Below, piece by piece: positions 1-8,687 of a DNA stretch of 64,000 bases. The translations under genes and the position numbers were made by a program. The stretch comes from Megasphaera stantonii (GTDB lineage Bacteria > Bacillota > Negativicutes > Veillonellales > Megasphaeraceae). The stretch spans positions 2,108,001-2,172,000 of the forward strand of contig NZ_CP029462.1 of assembly GCF_003367905.1 (NCBI RefSeq), given 5' to 3'. A model generated the notes under the pieces. That model had not been told where the DNA came from. It did not search any database and saw only the letters and a list, made by a program, of their open reading frames with translations. How positions within the stretch are numbered: position 1 is the first letter of the stretch; every line of letters starts with the position of its first letter.

Positions 1-101
1 AAGGCTTTCCTGTGGCCCTGCACGACGACCAAGTGGATGCGGCCAGCGATGCGTTTAACGCCGTAGCGTCGACGTCTGACTGGTCGGCGCTGACATCGTA
101 A
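1..101 (+). CDS. Phage terminase large subunit, C-terminal end only
   Basis: Only the last 32 codons lie in the window (first full codon at base 3). The residues LHDDQVDAASDAFNAV match the C-terminal signature of phage large terminases, the ATP-driven DNA packaging motor and headful nuclease. It is followed by the strong ribosome binding site of the portal gene, consistent with a terminase-portal-MuF packaging module. Confidence 0.75.
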   Translation, partial: GFPVALHDDQVDAASDAFNAVASTSDWSALTS

Positions 102-118
102 AAGGAGGACAAAAAATA

Positions 119-1483
119 ATGGCAGAGCGGTTTGATGGCTTTTTCAATGCCTTTATCGGGCACGGTACGCATGGCCGCGACCCATTTTCAAATTACATAT
201 ACACGCCTTCGCGGATGATGACAGACTGGGAATGTGCCGATATGTTCACGTATAACGGCATTGCCCAGAAAATCATTACAGCCCCGGCCGACGAAGCCGT
301 AAAGGAAGGGTTCACGCTGAAAGACGGCGAGGCAGAAATGGAAGAGCAGACAAAAGCGGTGTTGTCCGTCATGGAGGACTTAGAATGGGAACAGCGATTT
401 TCGGAAGCCCTTTCCTGGGATCGCCTGTACGGCGGCAGCGCGGTTTTGATGATGGCCGATGACGGAACGGCTGAGCTAAGCGAACCGCTGAACGAATCGG
501 CCTTGCGAAGCATTGAGCGGCTTGTCGTCATCGAGGCGCCGGACATTACGACCAGCGACGCCATGCTGTACAGCGACCCGCGCAGCCAGTTGTACGGGCG
601 GCCGGAATTTTACAATGTGACCGGCTACTACGGCGGACGCTTCACCGTGCACGAAAGCCGCTTGCTCATGTTTCGTGGTGGTGTACTCCCAAGAGAGCAG
701 CGGCGGCAGCGGGCAGACTGGGGCGCGAAGGTCTACGAAAAAATGTTCAATGACCTCATGCGGTATGACAGCGCCTTATCGTTGGCCTTGATGGCTCTGT
801 CGCGCTTGTCGCAGGGCGTCATGAAACTCAATGGGTTGGCTGGGAAGCTGGCGACGGACGACGGCGAACAGCAGGTAATGAAGCGCTTACAGCTCATCGA
901 CATGGCCCGGCACATGATGAACACTATCGCGCTGGACAATGAAGACGACTATCGGCTGGAAAATATGGCCATAGGCGGCGTCACGAACATCATAGACCAG
1001 TTCCAGACGGCTATTTCCGCCGTTACAGAAATTCCTGTTACCGTATTATTTGGAGTTTCTCCCGGAGGGCTTAATAGTACCGGGAAGGCGGATTTCGAGA
1101 ACTATTACAATATGGTTCGCCGCATCCAGAAACGAACGCTCAAGCCACAGCTGTCACGCCTCATTGATTTGCTGGGCCAGTGCAGCGACTACGGCCTGAA
1201 CCTGCCGGATAAGTATACGCTTGAGTTTAACCCGCTCTGGCAGCCGACAGAAAAGGAACAGGCCGACACGGAATATGTGAAGGCCCAGACCAAAGAGCGC
1301 GAAGCCGCAACGGCCAAGACCTACTACGACATGAACGCGCTGGATGGCTCGGAAATGCGCGACACGCTGGAAAAGAACGGCGACTATGAGCTCGACCGCA
1401 GCCTTGACGATACGATTCAAAATTCCCGGCTGGGCCTTGAACCGGGACAGCCGCAGCCCAACACGGAAGGGAATGACGAATAA
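119..1483 (+). CDS. Phage portal protein (DUF1073 family)
   Basis: A 454-residue protein of the DUF1073 portal family, which forms the dodecameric ring at the capsid vertex through which DNA enters. It lies directly after the terminase and before the MuF minor head gene, the normal portal position. AAAGGAGG at 101-108 sets the start. Residues 1-30 carry the family-like PFSNYIY region, and the C-terminal 60 residues are charged and helical. The stop overlaps the next start by one base, so translation is coupled. Family assignment is by recognition of sequence pattern and context. Confidence 0.85.
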   Translation: MAERFDGFFNAFIGHGTHGRDPFSNYIYTPSRMMTDWECADMFTYNGIAQKIITAPADEAVKEGFTLKDGEAEMEEQTKAVLSVMEDLEWEQRFSEALSWDRLYGGSAVLMMADDGTAELSEPLNESALRSIERLVVIEAPDITTSDAMLYSDPRSQLYGRPEFYNVTGYYGGRFTVHESRLLMFRGGVLPREQRRQRADWGAKVYEKMFNDLMRYDSALSLALMALSRLSQGVMKLNGLAGKLATDDGEQQVMKRLQLIDMARHMMNTIALDNEDDYRLENMAIGGVTNIIDQFQTAISAVTEIPVTVLFGVSPGGLNSTGKADFENYYNMVRRIQKRTLKPQLSRLIDLLGQCSDYGLNLPDKYTLEFNPLWQPTEKEQADTEYVKAQTKEREAATAKTYYDMNALDGSEMRDTLEKNGDYELDRSLDDTIQNSRLGLEPGQPQPNTEGNDE

Positions 1484-3225
1484 TGAAAGTCGTAGCGAAA
1501 CGGAAATGGCGCTATCCCATGAGCTTAGAACGGCAGTACGCAAAGCAGCTTGTCGCCTACGTCAAGCGCAAATTTGCTGTTATTGACGAGCACCGGCAGG
1601 AAATCATCGACATTGTGGCCCAGTACGCCGTCAGAACGGACGACGACAGCCTGATGGAAAGCGTCAGCGCGCAGATTTCCGTACTTCTCGACCGTATCGA
1701 GCGGGACATGGAGAGCGCCGACGACCTCACGCGGGCCATGAACAACATGTTCGATGCCGTGAACCGCTACAATGCCAGCGAATTCAACGCTCTGACGAAA
1801 AGCCTGTTTGGGTTCCCGCTGCGCGTGCCGGTATCGCAAATATCGCACGCTGACAGCGCGGGCCGGTACCGAGCGGACGCTACGCTTGACGATGACATCT
1901 CAACTCTAAAAATGGCATGGGTACGCCAAAATTTAGCCCTCATCAAGAGCATTGACGCCGATACCATGCGTCGCATTGAGGACAAGATGATGGAACGCAT
2001 CATTGCCAACGTCAGCATGGGCGACCTGACAAAGTACCTCATCAAAGATATTCGGGATATTGCCGGCGTAGAAGTAAACCGGGCGACGCTGATCGGCGTT
2101 GACCAAGTAGGGAAACTCAACGGCAGACTAACGCAGTACCGGCAAGAACGCGCTGGGATTTCCGAATATCAATGGGAAACGGCCCTAGATTCCCGCGTAC
2201 GGCCTTCACACCGGCCGCGGCAGGGAAAGATATATAAATGGTCAAACCCGCCGCCAGACGGGCACCCAGGCTATCCTATCCGGTGCCGGTGCGTAGCCCT
2301 GCCGGTCATTGATTTGGGAAACATACCGATTCTTCCGAAAAAAGGGAGTTATCAAAACGTCAACACTTCCACAAACAGCTCAACATCAGGTATAATAAAT
2401 ATAAAAGAAAAGCTTCGTAAGAGCACTTCAAAGCTTCAAGCGACGATGCCAGAGGTTGAGTATAATGAATATTTGGACACAGTCGCAAATAATGAGGTAG
2501 TACGTTCATTGTATTTAAAATATGCGGATAAGATAGATGGCATTGTTAGAAAGCAATATGGTGGTGTATATAGCCCTAGTTCAAACACATTAGAATATAG
2601 TTTCGAACAAGATGAATATATAGAAAGTGGCATAAATAAATATTCTACGCTGGCACATGAGTATAGCCATTTCTTTGATCGCCAAATTTCAAATTCAAAA
2701 ATTCATTTTACAGAAATAGAAACTATCAAACATGAATTAGCTTCCGACGAGCCTTGGGTTGGCATTTTTTTGAATGGCCGATTTCCGCATAAAGCAAGTT
2801 TTAGTGATGAATTTTTAAAAGCGTTAAGGCTGGATAAAGAAGAATTACGCAAAAAATCATATGAAGAAATATGTGACGAGCTTAGGCCCCATGACGCCAG
2901 CGCCGGAGTACAAGATGCGTATGATGGATTTTTTATTGACCGGCGTATTGGATGGGGACATGGCGAAAATTATTATAATCGAATATACAAATTAATTAAG
3001 CAATACAAATTACATAATAAATTGAAAAAAGTTTATAAGGATATGGGACTTGATGCTAAAAATCTGACGAAAGTGAAAGAACAATGTCGGATTTACGATG
3101 CAGCCAGTGAAGCATGGGCTAATATTTTAAGTGCTGTGACAAATGGAGGGCAAGAGTTAGAATATGTAAAAAAATATTTACCTAACGGGTATCAGGCGGC
3201 ATTAGATATTCTTAAGGAGGAATAA
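1483..3225 (+). CDS. MuF-type minor head protein fused to a zincin-like C-terminal domain
   Basis: A 580-residue, two-part protein. Residues 1-285 are a MuF/SPP1 gp7-like minor head protein ending in the family signature WETALDSRVRPSH ... IRCRC (about 231-270). Residues 286-580 are unlike it: lysine, asparagine and tyrosine rich, encoded by visibly AT-richer DNA from about base 2340, with a zinc-metallopeptidase motif HEYSH at 392-396 and a possible third ligand in ASEAWANI (E543). MuF proteins with exchangeable toxic C-termini are a known class of temperate-phage polymorphic toxins; MuF is packaged in the capsid, so the domain could be delivered with DNA. Toxicity and the substrate are inferred, not shown. 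Confidence 0.8.
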   Translation: MKVVAKRKWRYPMSLERQYAKQLVAYVKRKFAVIDEHRQEIIDIVAQYAVRTDDDSLMESVSAQISVLLDRIERDMESADDLTRAMNNMFDAVNRYNASEFNALTKSLFGFPLRVPVSQISHADSAGRYRADATLDDDISTLKMAWVRQNLALIKSIDADTMRRIEDKMMERIIANVSMGDLTKYLIKDIRDIAGVEVNRATLIGVDQVGKLNGRLTQYRQERAGISEYQWETALDSRVRPSHRPRQGKIYKWSNPPPDGHPGYPIRCRCVALPVIDLGNIPILPKKGSYQNVNTSTNSSTSGIINIKEKLRKSTSKLQATMPEVEYNEYLDTVANNEVVRSLYLKYADKIDGIVRKQYGGVYSPSSNTLEYSFEQDEYIESGINKYSTLAHEYSHFFDRQISNSKIHFTEIETIKHELASDEPWVGIFLNGRFPHKASFSDEFLKALRLDKEELRKKSYEEICDELRPHDASAGVQDAYDGFFIDRRIGWGHGENYYNRIYKLIKQYKLHNKLKKVYKDMGLDAKNLTKVKEQCRIYDAASEAWANILSAVTNGGQELEYVKKYLPNGYQAALDILKEE

Positions 3226-3228
3226 ACT

Positions 3229-3423
3229 GTGGATTGGAAGCAATTGGACAAAGTGCTGCGAGTTTATGATAAGAAATTTGGATCGTTTCCTACTATTCCG
3301 TATTTAAAACGCAACGGGGCGGAATGGTGTATGAATGTAGCCCAGAAATGTTTGGAAAGTGGCAAAGATGGCTATGAAATGGGATTTTTTGACCCCGTTC
3401 CACTGGAGGATATGATTGACTAA
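3229..3423 (+). CDS. Small protein after the MuF-zincin gene, candidate immunity protein
   Basis: A 64-residue protein I do not recognise. It starts four bases after the MuF-zincin stop, preceded by AAGGAGG, and is similarly AT-rich. It is mixed in charge with two tryptophans and no membrane segment or signal peptide. Its position directly behind a polymorphic-toxin-like domain and directly before a terminator is the usual place for a cognate immunity gene; that role is inferred only from position. Confidence 0.6.
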   Translation: MDWKQLDKVLRVYDKKFGSFPTIPYLKRNGAEWCMNVAQKCLESGKDGYEMGFFDPVPLEDMID

Positions 3424-3462
3424 AATTGGGAAGGGTTTCCGATAATTAAATAGGTACTGCTT

Positions 3463-3499
3463 AGAGCAATGTGAAGAAAATTCATATTGCTCTTTTTTT
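3463..3499 (+). terminator. Rho-independent terminator inside the head operon
   Basis: AGAGCAATGTGAA and TTCATATTGCTCT form a 13-bp stem with a five-base loop followed by a run of T. A terminator between the minor head gene and the protease gene is unusual in a late operon and marks the end of the AT-rich inserted unit. Confidence 0.8.
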
Positions 3500-3524
3500 A
3501 TGCCATGAAAGGGGGTGAGAACAG

Positions 3525-4616
3525 GTGCTAAGGTATGACAGATTTGAACTAAAGGCAACGAAGACCGACGAGGGCTTTATCCGTGATACGCCTGTTATTG
3601 GCCGTACGGGCCTCATGACGTACTACAACCACGACGGCACGAAGCGGATAGAATACCGGCCGCCGGAAGAGGCGTTTAATGCCGACAGCCTAAATAGCCT
3701 GTTGGGTAAGCCGGTCACAGTAGGCCATAAAGCCATGGTGTCCGCAGCCAATGCGGCCGCCGTACAGCCGATCGGTTCCGTGTTGTCGGCCGGTCGGCAG
3801 GATGGCAACAACATCGTGGCCGACATGGTCATCTACAACCTGCCGACGAATGCCCGGGAACTGTCCTGCGGCTACAAGCTCGACCTTGACGAGACGCCCG
3901 GCACGACGCCCGACGGCCAGCATTACGACGCCGTGCAGCGCAATATCCGCTACAATCACGTCGCCGTCGTAGCCAAGGGCAGGGCCGGAGTTGCCCGGCT
4001 TAACATGGACGGCGACCAAATCGACGAAGAAGACGAAGGAGGAGACACCCAGATGAATATGACAAAAGTAAGAACCGACAGCGGTATCGAATACGACGCC
4101 GCCCCGGAAGTCAAAGTATATATTGAAAAGCTGTTGCAGGAACGAAATGATTCGAAAACCGCAATGGATAAGCTCCAGGCCAAGTATGACGCGGCCATCA
4201 GCGACTTAGATAAGGAAAAGAAAGCCCACAAGGACGCCATGGAGCAGAAAGACAAGGAATTCACCGCCGCCGTAAAGGAACGCGTCGACATGCTGGAGGT
4301 TGCCAAGAATCACAACATCGATAAGGCCGACACGATGAGCAACGCCGACATCAAAAAGGCCGTCATCAAGGCCGTTCACGGCGATTCCGTCAACATGGAC
4401 GGCAAGAGCGACGATTACATCGACGCAATGTTCGACATGGCCAAACAGAGCCAGCAGAAACGGCAGGACGGCATGGCCCGGCAGAGACAGACGGTTCTTC
4501 GTGGGGATGGCAGCCAGGGCAAGCAGAAAGAGGACCATGTAGACGAGTACGACGTCAATGCTGCTATGGCCAAGCTCCGCGAAGACGAAGCGAACGCATG
4601 GAGCAAACCGGTATAG
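3525..4616 (+). CDS. Head maturation protease/scaffold (DUF2213)
   Basis: A 363-residue protein. The first 165 residues match the DUF2213 prohead protease family ([36 protein letters not shown]). Residues about 200-270 form a charged coiled coil typical of the scaffolding part, so one product probably both templates the procapsid and cleaves capsid proteins. It starts with GTG behind AAAGGGGGTGAG; the nearest in-frame ATG would remove conserved residues. Catalytic residues cannot be assigned by eye. Confidence 0.8.
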   Translation: MLRYDRFELKATKTDEGFIRDTPVIGRTGLMTYYNHDGTKRIEYRPPEEAFNADSLNSLLGKPVTVGHKAMVSAANAAAVQPIGSVLSAGRQDGNNIVADMVIYNLPTNARELSCGYKLDLDETPGTTPDGQHYDAVQRNIRYNHVAVVAKGRAGVARLNMDGDQIDEEDEGGDTQMNMTKVRTDSGIEYDAAPEVKVYIEKLLQERNDSKTAMDKLQAKYDAAISDLDKEKKAHKDAMEQKDKEFTAAVKERVDMLEVAKNHNIDKADTMSNADIKKAVIKAVHGDSVNMDGKSDDYIDAMFDMAKQSQQKRQDGMARQRQTVLRGDGSQGKQKEDHVDEYDVNAAMAKLREDEANAWSKPV

Positions 4617-4639
4617 GAAAGGACAGGAGGTAATTTATC

Positions 4640-5119
4640 ATGGCACAACAGAAACCCTTTACGTGGTATCAGCAGGGCATGGCGCCGGGATTCCCTGGCA
4701 TGAAGGCCAATACGACGGCCGACGTCGTCGATTCGTTTGCCTGCGAAGGCGGCGTCAATCCCGGCGAGCCCGTAGTCCGCGGCACAGACCCGGAACATCA
4801 GGCCAAGAAGGCCGCCGCATCGGGTAAGCCGATTGGCATTGCCCTTCACATCCACAAAGAGCCGCCCGAAAGCGATACGGAAGCGTACTTCCCGGACGGC
4901 TATTCCCTGTCGATTTTGACCAGCGGCGACGTATGGGTAACAGCTGGCGGCGATGTGGCCGCAGGCGACCCCGTAGCCTACAACACAACGAAGGGATTTG
5001 TCAAAGGTACGGAAACGACGCCGTCGGGCAACATGTTCCTGACGTCCGGCGAAGCAAATGACGTCGTGCGCGTCCGTATTCGCAACGCCGCAGCCATTAC
5101 CGTGACGGCGGGGGAGTAA
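4640..5119 (+). CDS. Capsid decoration/structural cement protein
   Basis: A 159-residue beta-rich protein resembling phage gp24-like structural cement proteins, which sit on the capsid surface and stabilise it. GDVWVTAGGDVAAGDPV and VRVRIRN are typical of the family. It lies between protease/scaffold and major capsid as expected, with AGGAGG about ten bases before the ATG. Confidence 0.7.
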   Translation: MAQQKPFTWYQQGMAPGFPGMKANTTADVVDSFACEGGVNPGEPVVRGTDPEHQAKKAAASGKPIGIALHIHKEPPESDTEAYFPDGYSLSILTSGDVWVTAGGDVAAGDPVAYNTTKGFVKGTETTPSGNMFLTSGEANDVVRVRIRNAAAITVTAGE

Positions 5120-5195
5120 CGCCGGATACCAATAATATCGTCGGCTCTGCCGTCGTTGGTTCGGCGATAGTAGGTTGAAATGGGGGTGTTAACGC

Positions 5196-5501
5196 ATGGC
5201 ATACGAACCAAAGAAATGGGAAACTGGCAACACAATCACCGCTGCCGACATGAATCATATTGAGGACGGGATTGCCAATATTGAATTGACGCCGGGGCCG
5301 CAGGGAGAAACAGGCCTACAAGGACCGGAAGGCCCGAAGGGGGATACCGGCGCACAAGGCCCGGCGGGTACCGCTGGCAAAGACGCCCCGACGATTACCA
5401 AATGTGAAATCAACGTGAGCGGTGCAACGATTTCCGGCACGCTCACATTATCAGACGAATCTACAGCGCCTATTACCGGAACATACACGGCAGGCGCTTA
5501 A
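5196..5501 (+). CDS. Small collagen-like phage structural protein
   Basis: A 101-residue protein with a short N-terminal head ([19 protein letters not shown]), a run of about ten Gly-X-Y triplets at residues 32-61 and a small beta-rich C-terminus. Collagen-like triplets form trimeric stalks in phage fibres. Its place between decoration protein and major capsid suggests a capsid-surface fibre. No function is assignable beyond structure. Confidence 0.65.
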   Translation: MAYEPKKWETGNTITAADMNHIEDGIANIELTPGPQGETGLQGPEGPKGDTGAQGPAGTAGKDAPTITKCEINVSGATISGTLTLSDESTAPITGTYTAGA

Positions 5502-5524
5502 TTTTTTTACAGGAGGATACCAAC

Positions 5525-6496
5525 ATGCCTACAGACAACAACATTCGCTACGATGACCGCGATTATAACGCTATCGTGCATACGGGCAACTTCGATGCTG
5601 ACGGTAGCGTCTTTCTGGCTCGACAGCTTACGCATATTCGTGCGCAGGTCTTGCGCGTCAAGAAGGCCGCGCTGAATTCCTTTGATGTATTTCCCGTTAC
5701 GACGGATATTCCCGTTGGCGCAGAAACGGCATTGCAGCGCGTCTATGACAGCGTCGGCGTGGCCGAAATCATTAGCAACTGGGCGGACGACCTTCCGCGC
5801 GTTGACTTGCTCGCCCAGGAATCAGCCGTTACGGTCAAAATGCTCGGCGACGCCTACGGCTACAATTACCGCGAAGTACAGAATGCGCAGTTTGCCGGTA
5901 TCAGCTTGTCCGCTGAAAGAGGACGGATTGCCAGATATGCCGTAGATTACAAGCTGAACTCGATCGCATGGCACGGCGACGCCGCCCATAAGATTGTCGG
6001 CTTTTTGGATAACCCGAATATTTCGGAATTTACCCTTCCGGCCGACGGCGGCGATAGCAGCTCTACGAAATTAAAGGATAAGACCGAAGAGCAGGTCTTC
6101 CGCGACCTGAACGATTTTATCGAATCTATCCCGGAAGCGACGAACGACGTCGAACAGGCGAATACGCTGCTGCTTCCGCCGTCCGTATACTCGTATCTGG
6201 CCACAACGCGCCTGAGCTACACCGAAACGACGTACCTTAATTTCTTCCGACAGGCGCATCCGGAAATCACCCGCATCATGCGCGTCGGCGAGCTGAAAGG
6301 CGCAGGCGAAAGCGGCAAAGACGTCATGATTGCCGGATACTTTGACCCGACGTACATCAAGTTCGAAATTCCGATTCGCTTCGACCAGTTGCCTGTCGAA
6401 TACCGCAATTTGGAATATGTCATTAACTGCGTTGCATCCACGGCCGGCGTTACGGTAACGATGCCGTTCGCTTTTGTTAAGGCCGAAGGCTGCTAA
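5525..6496 (+). CDS. Major capsid protein (DUF2184-like)
   Basis: A 323-residue protein of the DUF2184 capsid family by pattern (YDDRDYNAIVHTGNF at the start; DQLPVEYRNLEYVINC near the end) and by position after scaffold and decoration genes. It should adopt the HK97 fold and form the icosahedral shell. The gene is preceded by ACAGGAGG. Confidence 0.8.
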   Translation: MPTDNNIRYDDRDYNAIVHTGNFDADGSVFLARQLTHIRAQVLRVKKAALNSFDVFPVTTDIPVGAETALQRVYDSVGVAEIISNWADDLPRVDLLAQESAVTVKMLGDAYGYNYREVQNAQFAGISLSAERGRIARYAVDYKLNSIAWHGDAAHKIVGFLDNPNISEFTLPADGGDSSSTKLKDKTEEQVFRDLNDFIESIPEATNDVEQANTLLLPPSVYSYLATTRLSYTETTYLNFFRQAHPEITRIMRVGELKGAGESGKDVMIAGYFDPTYIKFEIPIRFDQLPVEYRNLEYVINCVASTAGVTVTMPFAFVKAEGC

Positions 6497-6514
6497 GGAA
6501 AGGGGGAAACTATC

Positions 6515-6829
6515 ATGATGATTCTTATGAACAAAACGGCCCGCGTCATCTTCGCCGGGGAGTATCGGCTGGTGCCGGAGGTGCCGCAAGAAGTCGAGGC
6601 GGATAAAGACGCGTTTCTGAAGCTCTATCCCCGCATCAAGTCCTTGATTGACAAGGGCGACATTCACATCATCAGCGGGGAAGAAGCAAAGAAAGCTGCC
6701 GAAGCGTTGGAAGATATGACGGTAGAGCACCTCAAAGAATATGCTGCGCAGAAAGGCATTGAGATTCCCAACGGCTTGAAAAAAGCCGACATTCTCGATC
6801 TTATCAAGGCCGCTGAAGCGGATGAGTAG
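6515..6829 (+). CDS. Small phage protein with C-terminal Rho-N/HeH-like motif
   Basis: A 104-residue protein placed directly after the capsid gene. Residues about 70-100 (MTVEHLKEYAAQKGIEIP ... KADILDLI) resemble the helix-extended-helix Rho_N/HeH motif found at the end of many small phage head proteins. It may be a head completion or DNA-contacting protein; the exact role is unknown. ATG codons at 6515 and 6518 are both possible behind GGAAAGGGGG. Confidence 0.65.
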   Translation: MMILMNKTARVIFAGEYRLVPEVPQEVEADKDAFLKLYPRIKSLIDKGDIHIISGEEAKKAAEALEDMTVEHLKEYAAQKGIEIPNGLKKADILDLIKAAEADE

Positions 6830-6831
6830 TC

Positions 6832-7224
6832 ATGACGCAGCTTGAGATATTCCGAAAAATCGCCCCGGAATTTCAGCAAATTTCCGACGACGAAGTGCAG
6901 GGAATGCTGGATCTTGTCGGCGATATTCTGAGCAAGAAACGGTTTGGCAAGATGTATGATCGGGCCGTCGCCTTGTTGGCGGCCCATCAGTTTACCTTGC
7001 AGACCCTGATTGCCAACGACGAAAACGCCGGGGCGGCGACGTCGCTGACATCCGGCGCTCTTGTCTCGGAACGGGAGGGCGATTTGCAGCGCTCTTATGG
7101 CGGAATGGCGTCGTCTTCTTCGGGAGACGACATGGATTCCCTGCTCAAAAAGACCGTGTATGGTCTGCAATTTTTAACGCTTCGCAGCATGTGCATCGTG
7201 CCGGTCATGACGCGGATGGGGTGA
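6832..7224 (+). CDS. Head-tail connector protein (DUF4054-like)
   Basis: A 130-residue protein two bases after its neighbour. Its pattern (FRKIAPEFQQISDDEVQGML, then MYDRAVALLAAHQ) matches DUF4054, a head-completion/adaptor family found after the major capsid gene in Mu-like and myovirus-like prophages. The N-terminal helices would dock on the portal. Confidence 0.7.
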   Translation: MTQLEIFRKIAPEFQQISDDEVQGMLDLVGDILSKKRFGKMYDRAVALLAAHQFTLQTLIANDENAGAATSLTSGALVSEREGDLQRSYGGMASSSSGDDMDSLLKKTVYGLQFLTLRSMCIVPVMTRMG

Positions 7225-7230
7225 TGAAGC

Positions 7231-7758
7231 ATGACAAAAGTCATTGACGTTGACCTGGGGTACAAAGAGATTATCGGCGATCTGGAACAGCTGGACGGGA
7301 AGAGCGTAGAAGCCGGCGTATTTGCCAACGCTGGAACCGAAAAGGACGGCAAGACCAAAGTGGCCGATGTGGCCTATTGGAATGAGTACGGCGTCGATAT
7401 TCCGGTTACGCCGCGGATGCGGGGGTATCTGCACACCATCGGCATTCATCTGAGCCCCAATAAGACGACGATTCATATTCCGGCCCGGCCGTTCATGCAT
7501 CAGGCGGCCGACGCCAATATGGATAAATGGGGCGACACAGCGGAACGGCTTGTCACGCTCATTCTTAACGGCATGTCCGCTGAGCAGGCACTCGAACTGC
7601 TCGGAACTCAGGCCAAGGGGGATATTCAAGCTATCTTCACGCGCGGCGACTTTGCCCCCAACTCACCGGCGACGATCGCCCGGAAAAAATCCAGTCGCCC
7701 GCTCATCGACACCGGCCGCCTGCGGAACAGTGTTGATTTTCGCATCAAGAGAGGATGA
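7231..7758 (+). CDS. Phage neck/tail completion protein
   Basis: A 175-residue protein similar in layout to HK97 gp10 and Mu virion morphogenesis families: N-terminal beta region (SVEAGVFANAG), AYWNEYG, PARPFM, and a C-terminal LIDTGRLRNSV motif frequent in these proteins. It likely joins head and tail. It ends 8 bases before the next start. Confidence 0.7.
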   Translation: MTKVIDVDLGYKEIIGDLEQLDGKSVEAGVFANAGTEKDGKTKVADVAYWNEYGVDIPVTPRMRGYLHTIGIHLSPNKTTIHIPARPFMHQAADANMDKWGDTAERLVTLILNGMSAEQALELLGTQAKGDIQAIFTRGDFAPNSPATIARKKSSRPLIDTGRLRNSVDFRIKRG

Positions 7759-7765
7759 TACCACG

Positions 7766-8140
7766 ATGGGATTCCGCAAACCTGTTAAGATTTTGCGCCG
7801 GGCCGTGGGCTCCGTCGGCGACGACGGCTATTATGTCCCGGGAACGGAGCAGGAACTGACGATTTTTGCCTCCGTGCAGCCGCTCAATGCCAACGAATAC
7901 ACGCAAATTGCCGCAGACGGGGCCAGAAACGTCCGTTACATCAAGGCCTATACCAACACCCCTCTACACCCTGCGAAAGAGGCAGGATGGGCAAATACGG
8001 AAGATTCCGGGCCATGGGAGGCCGATACGATACTCTGGCAGGGCAGCCGGTTTCAGGTCATCCAGTGCGACCCGTACCAGAGCGGCGTTATCAGCCACTA
8101 CAAGGCCATCGCGCAGGAGGTGATGCCGGATGATAAATGA
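7766..8140 (+). CDS. Phage neck protein, hypothetical
   Basis: A 124-residue basic-to-neutral protein starting at ATG 7766, preceded by the weak GAGGATG; longer reading upstream overlaps the previous gene in another frame and is discarded. The segment GSRFQVIQCDPYQSGVISHYKAIA resembles small neck/stopper proteins, and the gene sits between completion protein and terminator. Its stop overlaps the next start by 11 bases. Confidence 0.6.
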   Translation: MGFRKPVKILRRAVGSVGDDGYYVPGTEQELTIFASVQPLNANEYTQIAADGARNVRYIKAYTNTPLHPAKEAGWANTEDSGPWEADTILWQGSRFQVIQCDPYQSGVISHYKAIAQEVMPDDK

Positions 8141-8687
8141 CCAGAGACGATTTGTTCATGACCTTATCGCCGAACTGCTGAACATTCCCAAGCCGTCCGT
8201 CATCTGGGCCAATCAAAACAACATGCCGCGGCCCATGAAAGCGTATGCTATGCTGCGCCTGTACAATGCGCAGCGGGAAGCGGCCGAAGAGCTGCGGCCG
8301 ACGGATACGCCCGGTATTATGACCATTGTCGTTCCGACCTCGGCGATGCTCGAAGTACAGTTTACCGACAATCAAAAACAAAATCCCCTTGAAACACTGG
8401 AAAGAATGGTTCGGGGCCTTGAAAAGCCAACCGTAGCAGACCGATGTCAGGCTGCCCGGGTGGCTTTTTTTAATGCCGGGCCAGTACAGGACGTATCCTT
8501 CACGCTCGGCGCCGTCGCCTGGGAACACCGGGCCGCGGTTGACCTGAGCGTCCGGTACATGTCGGAAATGACGGATGACGTCGGTTACATTGAAACCGTG
8601 GAAATCGATGGCACACTTACCGAACCAACATCAACCCCAAAAATGAAGATTGATTTAACTGTGAAAGGAGAAAATTCAAATGGCTAA
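8130..8687 (+). CDS. Tail terminator/neck protein (gp12-like)
   Basis: A 185-residue protein of the phage neck terminator type by pattern (WANQNNMPRP, GAVAWEHRAAVDLSVRYM) and position immediately before the sheath gene. Such proteins cap the tail tube and join it to the neck. The 3' end overlaps the sheath start by 8 bases. Confidence 0.7.
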   Translation: MINDQRRFVHDLIAELLNIPKPSVIWANQNNMPRPMKAYAMLRLYNAQREAAEELRPTDTPGIMTIVVPTSAMLEVQFTDNQKQNPLETLERMVRGLEKPTVADRCQAARVAFFNAGPVQDVSFTLGAVAWEHRAAVDLSVRYMSEMTDDVGYIETVEIDGTLTEPTSTPKMKIDLTVKGENSNG

